From Solea solea (lineage: Eukaryota > Chordata > Actinopteri > Pleuronectiformes > Soleidae), in assembly GCF_958295425.1 (NCBI RefSeq), contig NC_081136.1:18484890-18548889 (forward strand): a stretch of DNA of 64,000 nt. The letters are read 5' to 3'. This document shows positions 1-11,138 of the stretch, piece after piece (position 1 is the first letter of the stretch; each line of letters begins with the position of its first letter). Below the pieces are notes generated by a model that did no database searches, had not been told where the DNA came from, and saw only the letters and a list, made by a program, of their open reading frames with translations. The translations under genes were made by a program, and so were the position numbers.

Positions 1-937
1 TTGTTTCGATTGCTTCTGGGGAAATTCAGCGACGTTCGGATTGGCTCTGAAGGCGGCATGAGCAGAGCATTGCACTGAGACTGAACAGTGCTGCGCTGCT
101 GTCATGTTTCTCCTCCTGAGTGGATCTAATCGCACAGCATGCACGGCTGTACAAAGTTTAGATAAAGTTTTGTGACAGGCCAAAAAATATCAAAATCCCG
201 CTGTTTGCCGTTGTGAACCAAACAGGACATATCGAACGGTGGGGTAAAATACCGAATATTGTTGCATCCCTACTGTGTACTGACTCTTGCTACTCTTTTA
301 ATCCCTTATGAAGCTTTTTCATTCCATGGTTACATGGTTTGTGTATCAGACACGTCATTTTCAATGGTTTCATAGTACCACCTCAATGTGTGTCATCGTA
401 CACACAAACTAGTGACGAGCAAAGCAGTAAAATCAGTTAATTATATGGCCACAAAGATCTATCTTTCTGCTTTTCATCTTCTACCGTTTTATGCTCCACA
501 TGAGGGTTGAGGGGGGTGCTATGCCAATGCCAGCAGACATAGGGCAAAAGGAGGGTAACACCCTGGACAGATCGCCAGTCCATAGTTTTTGAATTTTCAA
601 GATATCACAAACGGTCTAGGAGTTACGGTGATGCCAAATCCTGCTGGTGACAACGGGATTGGCAATAGAAGGGTTAATGTACATTACAAATGCTTCTGAC
701 ACCCATCATTCTACACATTACAGTCTTACCTTTACTGGTTCTTCCTCCATAGTGCAAAATGAGGAAGCCAATGGTGACAGTCTGGAGCATGAGGAACAGA
801 GCTTCACCCCAGGCACTGAGGGAACATACAGCAAAACGTTCTCAGTTATAAAGTGACAGCTGGATAGCAAAGGAAATAATAGTGATCACTGTACACAAAC
901 GTGACAGTTTAATCTGAAAAAAAGAAAATGTACTGAC
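1..937. other. mpdu1 intron 3 (partial), repeat remnants only
   Basis: No mpdu1 exon is recognisable here. Positions 1-265 look like the right-hand part of a dispersed repeat ending in a GCATCCCTA-type terminus. Positions 497-583 are a decayed minus-strand piece of the SINE-like family also present at 42.1 and 42.6 kb (shared ACCCTGGACAG and CGCCAGTCCAT words). The open frame at 647-856 resembles no MPDU1 segment. Confidence 0.5.
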
Positions 938-1070
938 CTGAAGGGGAACTTGTTGCAGATACTGTAGGCCATGGTTCCTGTGATAGCCAGCAGCTCCAGC
1001 AGCACTGACTGGAAGCTCAGTCCTTCAGCGCTCTTTGCTCCCATCAGCTTTAAGATCTGAGGCAGTTTCA
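938..1070 (-). CDS. mpdu1: mpdu1 coding exon 3 (PQ-loop exon)
   Basis: A 133-bp exon with acceptor TTCAG at 1075-1071 and donor GTCAGT from 937. It encodes [20 protein letters not shown], then a hydrophobic segment ending NKFPF. It carries the Pro-Gln pair (KLPQ) that names the PQ-loop family and the AKSAEGLS signature of MPDU1. It ends with the first two bases of a codon, so further exons must exist. None is visible in 1-937, so they lie to the left of the window. Confidence 0.95.
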
Positions 1071-1236
1071 CTGAACAACAAAGATGAGGGGATTATAAAT
1101 AGTGCAAGGATGGAAAAAAACACTTATTTCAGATCTGTTTGCCAATAATGTTCATGACTTATTATTAGAAGGTGACACAAAGGAAAATATCCCACACATT
1201 AAAAAATGTTTCTTATGAAATAACATGGCATCATAT

Positions 1237-1510
1237 TAGGGCTGAAAGTATTTTTTTTAATTACGATTACTAATGAGTTACTAAATTAATCACCAACTAT
1301 TTTGGTTATCAATTAATCAGTTTAATTGTTTTTTAGTATTTAAAACAAGCTCATTAGTTTTTCAGCTTCTAAAATGTAAATATTTTCTGGTTTCTTTGCT
1401 CCATATAACAAAGAAATCATTAAAACATAATTTCCAGGTTGAGGAAACACCAATCAGCATTTTTTCAATTATGAAGATTATGAAAATAATCATTTGTTGC
1501 AGCCCTACAT
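1237..1510. repeat. AT-rich dispersed repeat in mpdu1 intron 2 (copy 1)
   Basis: The segment starts near TAGGGCTGAAAG and ends near TTGCAGCCCTA, giving short inverted termini around an AT-rich body. A second copy lies at about 46970-47190 in an htra3 intron, with shared words CCATATAACAAAGAAATCATTAA and ATTATGAAAATAAT (described here as separate short words). It is a common non-autonomous repeat in fish. Confidence 0.6.
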
Positions 1511-2867
1511 CATATAGTTAAGATTTGATCTTCACTTGAGAGAGAAGAAAGCTTTCAGCAGGACATGGTCACAGGTCACTGGCAGCATAAATGTGGCTGA
1601 GAAGAGTCAAAGTAAAATGACTGATTTACTTGGGGTGAGTATCAAGAACCAGTGCTAAATTGGCAACGGTTCCATTTAAATTAGTCCTAAAAATGTGGAT
1701 TAGTGTCTGGACAAATAGTGGCTTTTGATGAAAGGGATGGGCATGAGTACGTTGATTGTTTGGTTATTCACTTTATTATAAAAGAAATGTTATCAGTTAC
1801 TGTGACCATTGCTATGTTCCATTTGCATTGGAAACTGGAAGTTTTTTAGTCTCTTTCTTTTAGTAAAACTTTATTACAGCAACACAAGAATGGGTTTGGT
1901 GGAGCCTGGATAATTGTAAACCAAACACAAATGCAAAAAAAGAATAAATAAACAAAATAAACTCCATTACAAAAATAAAATATAATCATTATATAATTAG
2001 ATATAATTTTGAGGCTTTTTATCTAATTAATTTCAAATAATTTTTCATTTTATTTAATTATTATTTTTTGTGGATTAAAGCGAAGCATTAAGAAGCTTAA
2101 CCAAGTTTAGTTGACCTGGTCAAACTTGAGTTTGTTCTAATATTTCATGTCAAAAATGATCTGCTGTTTATTTGCATCTATAAAGTTGTTGTTAAACTAT
2201 TGTTATAGAGATAATGTTTTATTTCTGTACAAATTATATCTGTTGTTCAATATATATTCATAAATCGAAAATCATATTTGGGGTTTGTAACAGTTAAGGA
2301 GAATTATTTTCCATCAGTGTGAGATACATCACACACCAGCGTCAACTACACTTACTCCAGTATGACATGAAATATCTACAAAAATAATATTAATTGGAGG
2401 GTCCATCAAAACTAATAAATAATCACAATAAACTGGTACAACACACACAAAAAAATCACTAAATACTACTACTATTAGTTCTACAACTGGGAATGAACTA
2501 TGATTCAGGACTTTGAACTGTTGAGGGCGGCATTTAGCCTCTCGGGGTACAGACTGCCGCAATTTAATAAAAGAAGAGGAACCTGTGAGTTGTGTGGGCT
2601 TCACCCTCTCATTTCACACAGCGCATGACGTCTGATCCAGTCTCACTCTCTCCAATACAACAGGCTATAAAGTGAAAGGTTTTTGACCGCATTAGCACAA
2701 CCAAGCAAAGTTGCTGCTACTCAGTGCTAACACAAAGGATCATCACTGCAGGCTTTTGGCTGCAATGTGGATGTACATTTTAATTCATTATGGTTAAATG
2801 TGAAGCTACTAACTCAAGACAATCTTAGCATCACTTTAAAGAACTTCTAGTTTGTGTGATTAGTAGG

Positions 2868-3010
2868 GATGTCCCGATTCAACTTCTGATACGATACCAA
2901 TATTGCAGCCTTGAGTTTTGGTGTTACCGATATCAATCCGATACGATATCAGCACGAATCATACATACTTTAACGACTTATTTTGTAGTGTGGAATGTTA
3001 GAATAGGCTT
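2868..3010. repeat. Dispersed repeat with GATGTCCCGAT terminus
   Basis: The segment opens with TAGGGATGTCCCGATTC and is followed by CGATAC/GATATC-rich sequence, the look of a non-autonomous DNA-transposon end often seen in fish genomes. The opposite end was not identified. The rest of mpdu1 intron 2 (1511-2867 and 3011-3527) shows only AT-rich unique-looking sequence. Confidence 0.4.
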
Positions 3011-3527
3011 GATCAAGTGATATTACTTAAACAGAGAACAATAGTTACAAAACTCCGGTGCATGAGAACTAGTGAAAGCAATGCAGGGTTCACTGCATGT
3101 TGAGCTAAGAGAAGAAGCACTCAAAGACCCTTGTACATTTAATTATTTTTGTTGGATCTACAGCGTGTTGAGCTTCAATCAATGAGTAGCTTTAAGATGC
3201 ATTTAAGGACCCTCTTAAATGTCATCACTTTTGCAAACCCACAAAGTCAAAACACTAAATGCTGGCAGCTGCTACCTTTTTGTGATAATAATCAAATCCT
3301 CATGCCCATCCCCTCGCATGCCTGAAGATGTGGCTATTGACAGTAACTATCAATGTGGACAGAGGGGGGAGTGTGTCACTCTCAGCTAGATCCACCACAT
3401 ACTCCACCCTCTCATCCACACACGGTCTACTCTGGCAAACCAAGTTTCAAGCTCACGTTGCACTTACATACAGTTGATTCATTTTAAATAAACTAGGGAA
3501 AAGAGAAGCACAGTTAAGGTGTTTTAC

Positions 3528-3593
3528 CCATCATTGATCCCAGGATGATGCCAATCCCAAGGCCTTTGCTCAGAACAATCTTCAGACATGGCA
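3528..3593 (-). CDS. mpdu1: mpdu1 coding exon 2
   Basis: A 66-bp phase 1/1 exon. The acceptor (TTTCAG) is at 3599-3594 and the donor (GTAAAA) starts at 3527. It encodes VPCLKIVLSKGLGIGIILGS followed by MM, which matches the first transmembrane part of MPDU1 almost residue for residue. A Val codon is split at each boundary. It is too short to be found by ORF length and was recognised from the family's conserved PCLK-LLSKGLG motif. Confidence 0.93.
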
Positions 3594-4079
3594 CTGAAAT
3601 ATAAACAAAGAGCAGACTGTCACACATTACATCAAACTATGCATGCACCCCTGCATGTAACAGAGAGGAGTGCATAGATAGTTTCATAGTATTAAACTTC
3701 CTGTTCAACTAACATGCAACTAAAGCGTGTATGTAAGTCTATGTCTGCTTTAATTTAATGTGAACAGACATACTGTATTTTCCCTCACTCTGCACTAATG
3801 AAAGCTGACTTGACCACAATCATTTCCTCAATGTTTTTTAGCTGTCATTGAACGTTTACTATGAAATCATGTTATTTAATCATGCTGCAGTAATATTTCT
3901 ACCTTGCTTACTTATACTGGACACAAAAGTAGAAGCAAGTAAACAGCAAAATGTAGAAAAGGCACTGTTTGAATTCTTCCGATGAATGTGAACAAATGCA
4001 AATTAAGATACAAAAGACAATCCAAATTAATAATTTTATCTACAATGTTTTTCACGACAATTTAATTTGAATGTTTGAA

Positions 4080-4385
4080 TACTTTGACTTGCATGAATAT
4101 GGTCCATGCCAACACCATCCTTATGGACACTGACACAACTGGCACACTGGAGAAAAAAAACTAAATGCCCAGACATTAATGTATTGTTGGAAGATTTTCT
4201 TTTAATGATAGAGTTGGACTGCTGTGTGATGTGCTCTCTCCAGCACATTCCAAAGATTCTCAGTGGGGTTCAGGTCTGGACTCTGGACTAGTGAAAAACA
4301 ATGACTTGTGCTCCCTGAACCATTATTTCATAAGTTGTATTTAGGTAGTTAGTTTTTGGGGCACATAACATTGCTTTGACTGATT
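4080..4385 (-). mobile_element. Tc1/mariner relic in mpdu1 intron 1
   Basis: Read on the minus strand, 4290-4200 encodes a segment of the type SPDLNPTENLWNVLERA, the C-terminal catalytic-Glu region of Tc1-like transposases. The flanking bases lack other readable transposase blocks and no terminal repeats were found. It is a short, old fragment. Confidence 0.6.
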
Positions 4386-5025
4386 GTGTGGGACCAGGGA
4401 GTGTATACTGTGTAAATAACGAGACATAGAAACAGGTTTGCTCTGGCTGCAACTGCTCTTAAGTCTAAGTCATTTATTTGCACTTTAACCTCACTTATTT
4501 TATTTATTGGACGATAATAAATATTGTGTTTTCATCATTGTGAGTACCGTCATGTACTTGTCTGTGTCAATGTTTCATGTGGTTTTAAGCTGACTCTCGG
4601 TCTGTGTGTAATATGGATGCCTTCCTCCATTTTAGTAGAAATCTAGCTGCTTGTATGAATAAAATCCCAAGAACCTGAAATATTCACAATAAAGAGTCAG
4701 TCTACTTGTAGTTTAGTAAATAGTGACCCGGCATCTTTGCAAAATCGTGGTCTTAAAAAACAAGACTTGACTTTAAATTGACATTCAGGCTGACACTAAC
4801 CACAGCAGGGAAGCGCTGCATTGTTCAAAGAGTTTGCTCTGTAGAAAACACCTCGTTGTATTTTGTGAATTAACGCTAAACCAAAGTGACGTCCATGAAA
4901 AGCAGACGAACCCGGAAAAGCCAAAAGAGTTCCCAAACAGCAGCAGTTTTTAAATGTTCTCTGTCAGTGTGAGTTCTGTCACTGACTGTTACACAGTCTG
5001 TTACACACTACTGTGAGTTTCTTAC

Positions 5026-5152
5026 CGTCCAGGAAGTTGAAATTGAGGAAGAACTCGTCGTAGCATGATTCTGGCATAATATATGTCAAGAGTAATCCTT
5101 TTAGAGGATCCATAAAGGAAGAACCTGAGAGTAAGACATGTTCATCCGCCAT
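5026..5152 (-). CDS. mpdu1: mpdu1 coding exon 1 (mannose-P-dolichol utilization defect 1)
   Basis: This exon begins the gene for MPDU1, an ER-membrane protein of the PQ-loop family needed for use of dolichol-phosphate mannose and glucose in N-glycosylation and GPI-anchor assembly. The start codon is the complement of 5150-5152. The exon encodes about 42 residues, opening MADEHVLLSG and ending in an NFLDG-like stretch just before the family's first membrane segment. The donor is GTAAG at 5025-5021 and the exon ends in phase 1. Joined to the exons at 3528-3593 and 938-1070, it keeps frame and follows vertebrate MPDU1 closely (for example a YDE-FF segment where the human protein has YDQ-LF). The gene is truncated by the left edge of the window. 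It lies head-to-head with mblac1, about 1.55 kb away. Identification is firm; the upstream start is the only Met in a sensible context. Confidence 0.93.
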
Positions 5153-6228
5153 ATTGAAGATTATAATAGTGACGTTGCTTGTCGCTCAGCATCTTCTTTC
5201 TTTGCCCTATGTTTTTTGGAGGGTGGCAATCTGCGATTCAATGATCATTACCGCCATCTACCGGTTTGGAGTGTGGATTTAGCAAATCTAAATATCTACT
5301 GTTTACACTACTAGACACAACATTCTCACAGCCAATGATCAAAATACAATATATAAAATATTTACTTTAACTTTTTAACACCTTTTAAAATTGACTTATT
5401 GAATTATTTAGAATTAGAATTATTAAAATTACGAGATAGTATCTCATGATAATGACTCAGTATAGCATCTCCAGTCCAATCCAACTTTTATTTGTAAAGC
5501 ACTTTAAAACAACCAAGTGCTGCATAGAATAATAAATAAAAGACATAAATTCTCACAGGAGGCAATAAAATGCCCAAATTAAAAAGGGTTAAAATAAACA
5601 TAATAAGCAATTACAAATAAAAGGTAGGGTACGGAAATAAGACTGGAGAATGCAAATACTAAAGTATCTTAAAATACACAAAGAGACAAAAAAAATTATA
5701 AAGGATTAAAGGATTAAAGATTAATAAAAAACAACAAGGCACATCATTAAATAATCCAGAGTAAAAATAAAGTAAAATAAAACAAAATAGTAAATAGGGT
5801 TAAACAAGCATAGATTTAAAATAGATTTAATTAAAAGCCAGAATAAGAATAAGAGTCCCAACTACGAATAAGAGGTATAATAGAGGTATAAAAAGAGGAA
5901 TACGAGGTATAATAGTGAATATGAAACCAATACATTTCTTATTTCATTGCTGTAGTATACGACCAGTAGAAGGTTATTGTATTGCAATTGTATTTTTTAA
6001 TCAATATATATATATAATATTTAATTTATAATATTTAGTGTATTTCACACATTTATTCAATATAATAAATATGATTATCAATGTGACCAACAAAAGTCAT
6101 CACAGATACAGTATCACAATATGACGATATCAAAAATATAAGATGATATCTTGTCTCATGTCACCATATCGATAAAATATTAATATATTGCAAACCCTAT
6201 TGTGTGTGCGCGCGCCCGCGTGTGTATG
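5153..6228. promoter_or_regulatory. mpdu1-mblac1 divergent intergenic/promoter region
   Basis: The two genes are transcribed away from each other across 5153-6704. I see no clear TATA box. Positions 5465-5600 resemble a retroelement fragment (TTTATTTGTAAAGCACTTTAAAA). Positions 5600-6200 are A-rich and low complexity, with CGATATC words near 6126-6172. Confidence 0.4.
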
Positions 6229-6230
6229 CC

Positions 6231-6509
6231 CAGGGGCCCGTTTCCGGTTCAACAAACTCTGAGTTAAAACCTTAACTCTAGATTGACCAACTCTGAACTC
6301 TTTGTTTACCCGTTGCCATAGTGAATCATAGTATCAGTAATTCAGTAAAAATCAGTAAAAAGTATCAGGGAATGAAAAAAGCCATCATCAGCCATCAGTT
6401 ACTGATACTATGATTCACTATGGCAACGGGTAAACAAAGAGCTCAGAGTTGGTCAATCTAGAGTTAAGGTTTTAACTCAGAGTTTGTTGAACCTGCTTTC
6501 TGAAACGGG
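6231..6509. repeat. Long-hairpin MITE upstream of mblac1
   Basis: Two arms of about 105 bp (about 6237-6340 and 6399-6509) are nearly perfect inverted copies around a loop of about 58 bp. The outer ends read CCCGTTTC and GAAACGGG. The right arm carries a small insertion (GCTTTCTGAA). No transposase is present, so this is a foldback or MITE-type element. It ends 195 bp before the mblac1 start codon. Confidence 0.8.
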
Positions 6510-6704
6510 AAAGCAGGAAATTAATGTAAGTCAATGCAATGTCCCCTCGCGTGTGTCCAGTGGGAGGCGGTACTGCGCCTTTACGTTGCCAACCGCAAAT
6601 AATCTTCCAGAGGAAGAAGAAAAGTCAGCCTTCGGTTAGGTTCGGTAAGCGTGTAGCCTGTAGTAGACTAGAACACAGAGAACCAAAACAAAGAAAAGAC
6701 AGAC

Positions 6705-7109
6705 ATGTCCGGGACAGATACAGTGTTAGTCCCGCTGTCAGAGTCTCAGAGGGACATACCCGGTCAGCCTTACTTCGTGTCCGTTCTCAAGGTCGGTTAC
6801 TGTCTACCTCAGACCGACGGGACGTTTCGAGCCGACGGGACCATCACCCTCATTACGGGACCAAAGACAGTTTTGGTGGACACCGGAGGACCCTGGGACC
6901 GGGAATTCCTCCTCATGTCCCTGAAGCAGAGGGCTATAGAGCCGGGAGACATTGACCTGGTAGTTGGGACTCACGGGCATTCAGACCACATCGGAAACCT
7001 GGGTCTTTTCCCAAAAGCACTGATCATTGTGGGTTATGACGTCAGTGAAGGGGACACGTACCGTCATAACGAGTTGGCACGCGGACAAGCTTACACAGTG
7101 GATGAGCAC
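6705..7109 (+). CDS. mblac1: mblac1 coding exon 1 (metallo-beta-lactamase domain-containing 1)
   Basis: MBLAC1 is a metallo-beta-lactamase-fold hydrolase; the human protein has been reported to act as a nuclease in replication-dependent histone pre-mRNA 3' processing. This exon encodes residues 1-135. The HxHxDH metal motif is at residues 90-95 (GTHGHSDHIG), preceded by the VDTGG strand turn at 58-62. The start, MSGTDTVLVP, is the first ATG in frame after an upstream stop. The exon ends GAG-CAC followed by donor GTGAGT, phase 0. Reading through the donor would give a short readthrough tail with a stop at 7131-7133. The complete protein is 215 residues, somewhat shorter than the human protein (about 266). 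It is divergent from mpdu1. Confidence 0.95.
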
Positions 7110-7748
7110 GTGAGTCCTCAAAACACAACTTGATGAGTGATCACGTCAATTCTGGAATGATTGAAATGAAAGTTCATCCATTCATGTCTATTAGACACTA
7201 CACTATAACATTTGGTTCTATTATAAAGAACAACGATGACAAACTCTGTTGTTATGTGATTCTGTGTTTAGCAACATTCTTTATTTACAAATCTAGAATA
7301 AGAAAATTATATTTGAAATCTCTAAAATGTATGGAACAAAATTGTATAACTTTTCGAGGCATCTCACCAGTTGGGGGAATGGATAATGTTAAATCTCAAT
7401 CTGTACACATTGCTATTTGTTTTTTTTTTAAATATTATATTATTAGTTATATTTGTATGTATGTGGGTTTCAAATGCTATATTTTAGTGCTGTTTCCATG
7501 TTTGTATGTAACTGAAGTTTGTACATAACTCGATCAAAAATTACAACAATTATATTATTATTATAACAATTGGGGCTCACAATAATGCTGTGATAATTAT
7601 AAAAATCTGCTTTAAAAGTGATAGTTGTGTTGTTGTATGAGGAACTGACACACTATTTCTTTATATAAAAGCTCACCTTTTGTAATCTATGCCTGAAAAT
7701 GGGGATGCACAATATTGGACTTTTGCCGGATATGATCAGATATGCCCA

Positions 7749-9066
7749 TATATCTGGAATGCTTGGGCCTGTACACCACTACAATTAATTCTAAAATGAA
7801 GAAATAAAGATGTAATTAAAGTGTGGACTCTCAGCTTTAATTTGAGGGATTTAACAAAATAATTGGATTATTCGTTGAGGAATTATAAGCATTTTTATAC
7901 ATTGTCAGGGGCTCAGAAATAATCGAAGAAACTCAAATTATGAGAAATAAAAGGCTTGTTTTAATACTTAGTTAAAAATCCTTTGCAGTCAATGACCCAT
8001 GGACATCACCAAATGTTGAGTTTCCTCCCTGAATATCCTTTGTCATGACTTTACTGCAGCCACCTTCAGTTGCTGCGTGTTTGCAGGTCTTCCTGCCTTC
8101 AGATAAGGTGACCGACTTTGTCACTAAAGTCATTACATTCAAAAGCTTTCGTGGTGCTTTTGCAGTCTGTTTTGGGTCATTATCCATCTGTTATGTGAAA
8201 TGTTTTACAGCATTTGGCTGAATCTGATCAGAGAGGATTATAATCCTGTCCACAGACAATAAATCAATAAACCCAAGTGAGCCTGGTCCACTGGCAGCCA
8301 TACATGCCCATGCCTGCTCCATGTTTGACTGATGACGTGGTATGCTTTGGATCATTAGCTGCTCTTTTCCTTCTCCACACCTTTCTCTTCCCATCAAGTA
8401 CATCTTTGTTTCATCTGTCCAGAGAATCTTTTTCCAGAACTCTGCTGGCTTTTTTCTGAGCAAATTCTAATCTAGCCTTCCTGTTCTTGAGTGTTATCAG
8501 TGGATTACACTTGCTGTAAACCCTCTGTATTTACATTCTTGAAGCCGTCTCTTGATTGAAGACTTTGACAATAATATGCATACCTTCTCAAGTGTGTTCT
8601 TGACTTGGCTGGATGTTAAGAATGTAAGAATGTAGTAAGAATGTACTAAATAGTTGATTTGGCTACTCCTAATGTTTTTGCTATTTCTCGGAAAGGTTTA
8701 TTTTGTTTTCTCATCTGAATTATGGCCTTCTTCACTTGCACCGCCAACTCTTTGGACCTCATATTAAAGATCGCAGTGAAGAGCCACCAAATGCACTTGC
8801 AATCAGCTGGAAACCTTTATCTGCTTTGTCTGACAGGGAATAGCAATATAACTTCCTCACTTGAACACATGAAACTTATTTCTGAGCCCCTGAAAATGGA
8901 CAATAATGTATAAAATGCTTGTAATTCCTCAATGGCTAATCCAATCCCTCAGATTATAGCTGACATAGTCTACACTTAAATCACAGTTTGATTGCTCATT
9001 TCAAATTCATTGTGGTGATGTACAGAAGCAAAATAACAATGTTCGTCTTTGTCCAAATATATATGT
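7749..9066 (-). mobile_element. Tc1-like transposon with long inverted ends, in mblac1 intron
   Basis: The two ends (about 7749-7922 and 8875-9066) are diverged inverted copies of each other. Both contain, in opposite orientation, GAGGAATTA-AAGCATTTT-ATACATT and CAGGGGCTCAGAAATAA. Between them the minus strand reads decayed transposase: a WTDETK block with a later SGPGSLGFID stretch (8463-8191) and a DNDPKQTAK block (8187-7972). Frameshifts and gaps make it inactive. The rest of the intron (7110-7748) is unique AT-rich sequence. Confidence 0.8.
7972..8463 (-). pseudogene. Broken Tc1-like transposase
   Basis: Minus-strand frames 8463-8191 and 8187-7972 together carry the middle and later parts of a Tc1 DDE transposase: WKKILWTDETK with the catalytic-Asp region, the ACMAASGPG block, then DNDPKQTAKAPR around the second catalytic Asp. 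The N-terminal DNA-binding part and the SPDLNPIE block are missing or unreadable. It belongs to the element at 7749-9066. Confidence 0.75.
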
Positions 9067-9304
9067 GTATGAGTCTCATCATTTTTAGGTCAGAATTCTA
9101 GAGAGAAAAATTTTTTTTTCCCATAGTTTGCAACCAAACCTCTTAAGCCCCTTTATCAACATAAAACAACAAACATGGAAACTAGGTCTGCAACTAACAA
9201 TATTTTCATTTTCTGTTAATCATGTTTGGTCTTTGAAAACTTTGAAAGTAGGTTATATTCAAATGTCCACAAAGAAAAATGATTCAGTTGAGGTGTCATG
9301 TTTA

Positions 9305-9605
9305 CTGATTGGTCAGAGTGCCATCACAGGAAGAGACGTGAGACACAAAAATCAATGCCGAACAGTGCCGAACTGTAGATCAGTTAAAACTACTTAACAA
9401 TCCTAAAAACGTGGGTTAATCTACCAACAACTACCAAGGAAATGTCTAAAATCTCAATATTTAACAGAGGAGTCTGGTGTATGTAGGGACAGCACTGCTG
9501 ATCGCGACCCACATCACAAACACTGCCGCAGTATTTCAGTCCAGTGACTGTGTCAGATGGAGTCCGGTGTGCTCCGGTCATGGAGGAAGTACTGAACAAT
9601 TAACT
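9305..9605. repeat. Dispersed repeat family X, copy 1 (mblac1 intron)
   Basis: This runs from a GATTGGTCAGAGTGCC word to CATGGAGGAAGTACT and is about 85% similar by eye to 34378-34665 on the same strand. It shares AGGAAGAGAC, AATGTCTAAAATCTCAAT, CAGAGGAGTCTGGTGTAT and CCAGTGACTGTGTCAGA. An inverted partial copy lies at about 52590-52755. It has no coding capacity and is probably a non-autonomous DNA transposon. Confidence 0.7.
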
Positions 9606-9890
9606 TTTAATTGTTTTATAAGTAAATTTTTAATTCTCCCATTCTTTGATTCTGAATTCTAATGATTCTGTTGAAAACAACTGCTTTAAAAGTCACTAGT
9701 CGTTTGTGTGTCGCGTGTAAAACGAAGTCGCCACAGTTTTACGCAGCCATGCAGTGATGACTCCGCGCACGTTAAATAGGTACTTTTTATGTAGTGGAGA
9801 TGCAACCCAAACTGTGCTGTGGTGAGGCGAGCCGGCCCATAATGGAAAAGGGCCATTACAGTTTTTGTCTCTCTCTCCTCTCTGCTGCAG

Positions 9891-10133
9891 ATATCTGTTG
9901 TTCCCTGTCCAGGCCACACAGGTCAAGATGTCAGTGTCCAGGTAAAGGGAACCTCAATGGGAACAGTGCTTGTTGCAGGGGACTTATTTGAAAGCTGCTC
10001 AGATGGGGACACCTGGAGAGATCTGAGTATGAACACGGCAGTACAGGAGGTCAGTCGCCAAGAGGCGTTACGAACTGCTGATATCATCATACCGGGACAT
10101 GGACTACCATTTAGAGTCCTCAGGAACACTTGA
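9891..10133 (+). CDS. mblac1: mblac1 coding exon 2
   Basis: The acceptor CTCTGCTGCAG ends at 9890. Phase 0 joining gives residues 136-215, ending RVLRNT and a stop at 10131-10133. It supplies the remaining metal ligands of the fold: His144 (PGHTGQD), Asp166 (VLVAGDLFE) and His205 (IIPGHGLPF). Together with His90, His92, Asp94 and His95 in exon 1, the full dinuclear metal site is present, so the gene looks functional. The intron between the exons is 2781 bp and contains a decayed Tc1 element. Confidence 0.95.
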   Translation: MSVVPCPGHTGQDVSVQVKGTSMGTVLVAGDLFESCSDGDTWRDLSMNTAVQEVSRQEALRTADIIIPGHGLPFRVLRNT

Positions 10134-10647
10134 TTCACCCCTGGAGAATCTTGCTGAAATCATGCAAATGCATGACATCAAGATAACGCCCTATGACCGG
10201 CAACAACACTGTTCACTTCTATATACATATACGAGACAACACATAAATCAGGCAATATGTCAGAAAACTTGTCTCTTCGCCAGCATGTAAGTGAAGATGG
10301 TGGATAGATGTTGTTCCAAAACAGTTGGAGGCAGGCTGACAGGAGAACATTTTACCACATGGATGCAGAGAGATGGTGGAGGCACTGCTATGAATGGTGT
10401 CCACAGCGAGCAGAAGAAGACCAAGCTATGGAGATCCTGGTGCTTTTTAGGTATCTGCTCTGTCAAGGTTCCAAGCAAGCTGAGCCAGTACTAAAATGTG
10501 GTACCATGACCTAATAGAAACTACGTGCCTGATACCCAAACTGAGTAGTGTCATGTCAAGCCAAGTAGTGCTAGAACTGCATAATAGAAAAGCTAGTAAA
10601 CAATGCTATCAGTATAATTTTACTTCTGTGTTGAACCTTTACTCACA

Positions 10648-10653
10648 ATTAAA
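10648..10653 (+). other. Possible mblac1 polyadenylation signal
   Basis: ATTAAA about 515 bp after the mblac1 stop, followed by T/G-rich sequence. It is only a candidate, as no transcript evidence is available. The stretch 10134-11138 otherwise contains a short piece of repeat family X (10440-10500, GGTTCCAAGCAAGCTGAG) and nothing else recognisable. Confidence 0.3.
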
Positions 10654-11138
10654 TATTCATTAACTGTAAAGTTGTTGTCTGTGCATATTTCTTTTGACCA
10701 GAACTAAAATCAATGTTTCAAGAACTTATGACTCCAGTAATGATATTGATTCATATTTAATAGATTAACTGTTGTATATAGTATAGAGGGATTGCTGATT
10801 CCTCAAATGTCTATTTTAAATGAAAGTGGTGCCCCATTAATAATTAAACAATAGCAATCATTCAATCAAATGTAGCCTTAAACCCCTACATTGTGGTGGT
10901 AGCCATCTTGGAATCCTTAACTCATGGGGTATTGTAAGTAAGGATTTAGAGTAGTTTCGAGTTTCCAAGTTAAACATCAACAGGCCTAACATTTCAGTAT
11001 TTGCCCTCAATGTTAATTTGTTCATTTTAATTCGTAAATTGTTATTCATGTCGAGACAATTCTAATCTTCAGCCATCTGTAAGTTTAATTACTCACATAT
11101 GGACTCAAATTCGTTCAGCTTCTCTTTCTCATTCTCAT

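Noticed and set aside
647..856. A further mpdu1 exon or an independent short gene
   Set aside because: The frame is on the opposite strand to mpdu1, lacks any MPDU1 similarity and has no splice or start context.
6539..6955. A 138-codon frame overlapping mblac1 exon 1
   Set aside because: It is a different frame over the conserved MBLAC1 coding sequence, with Arg-rich low-information composition.
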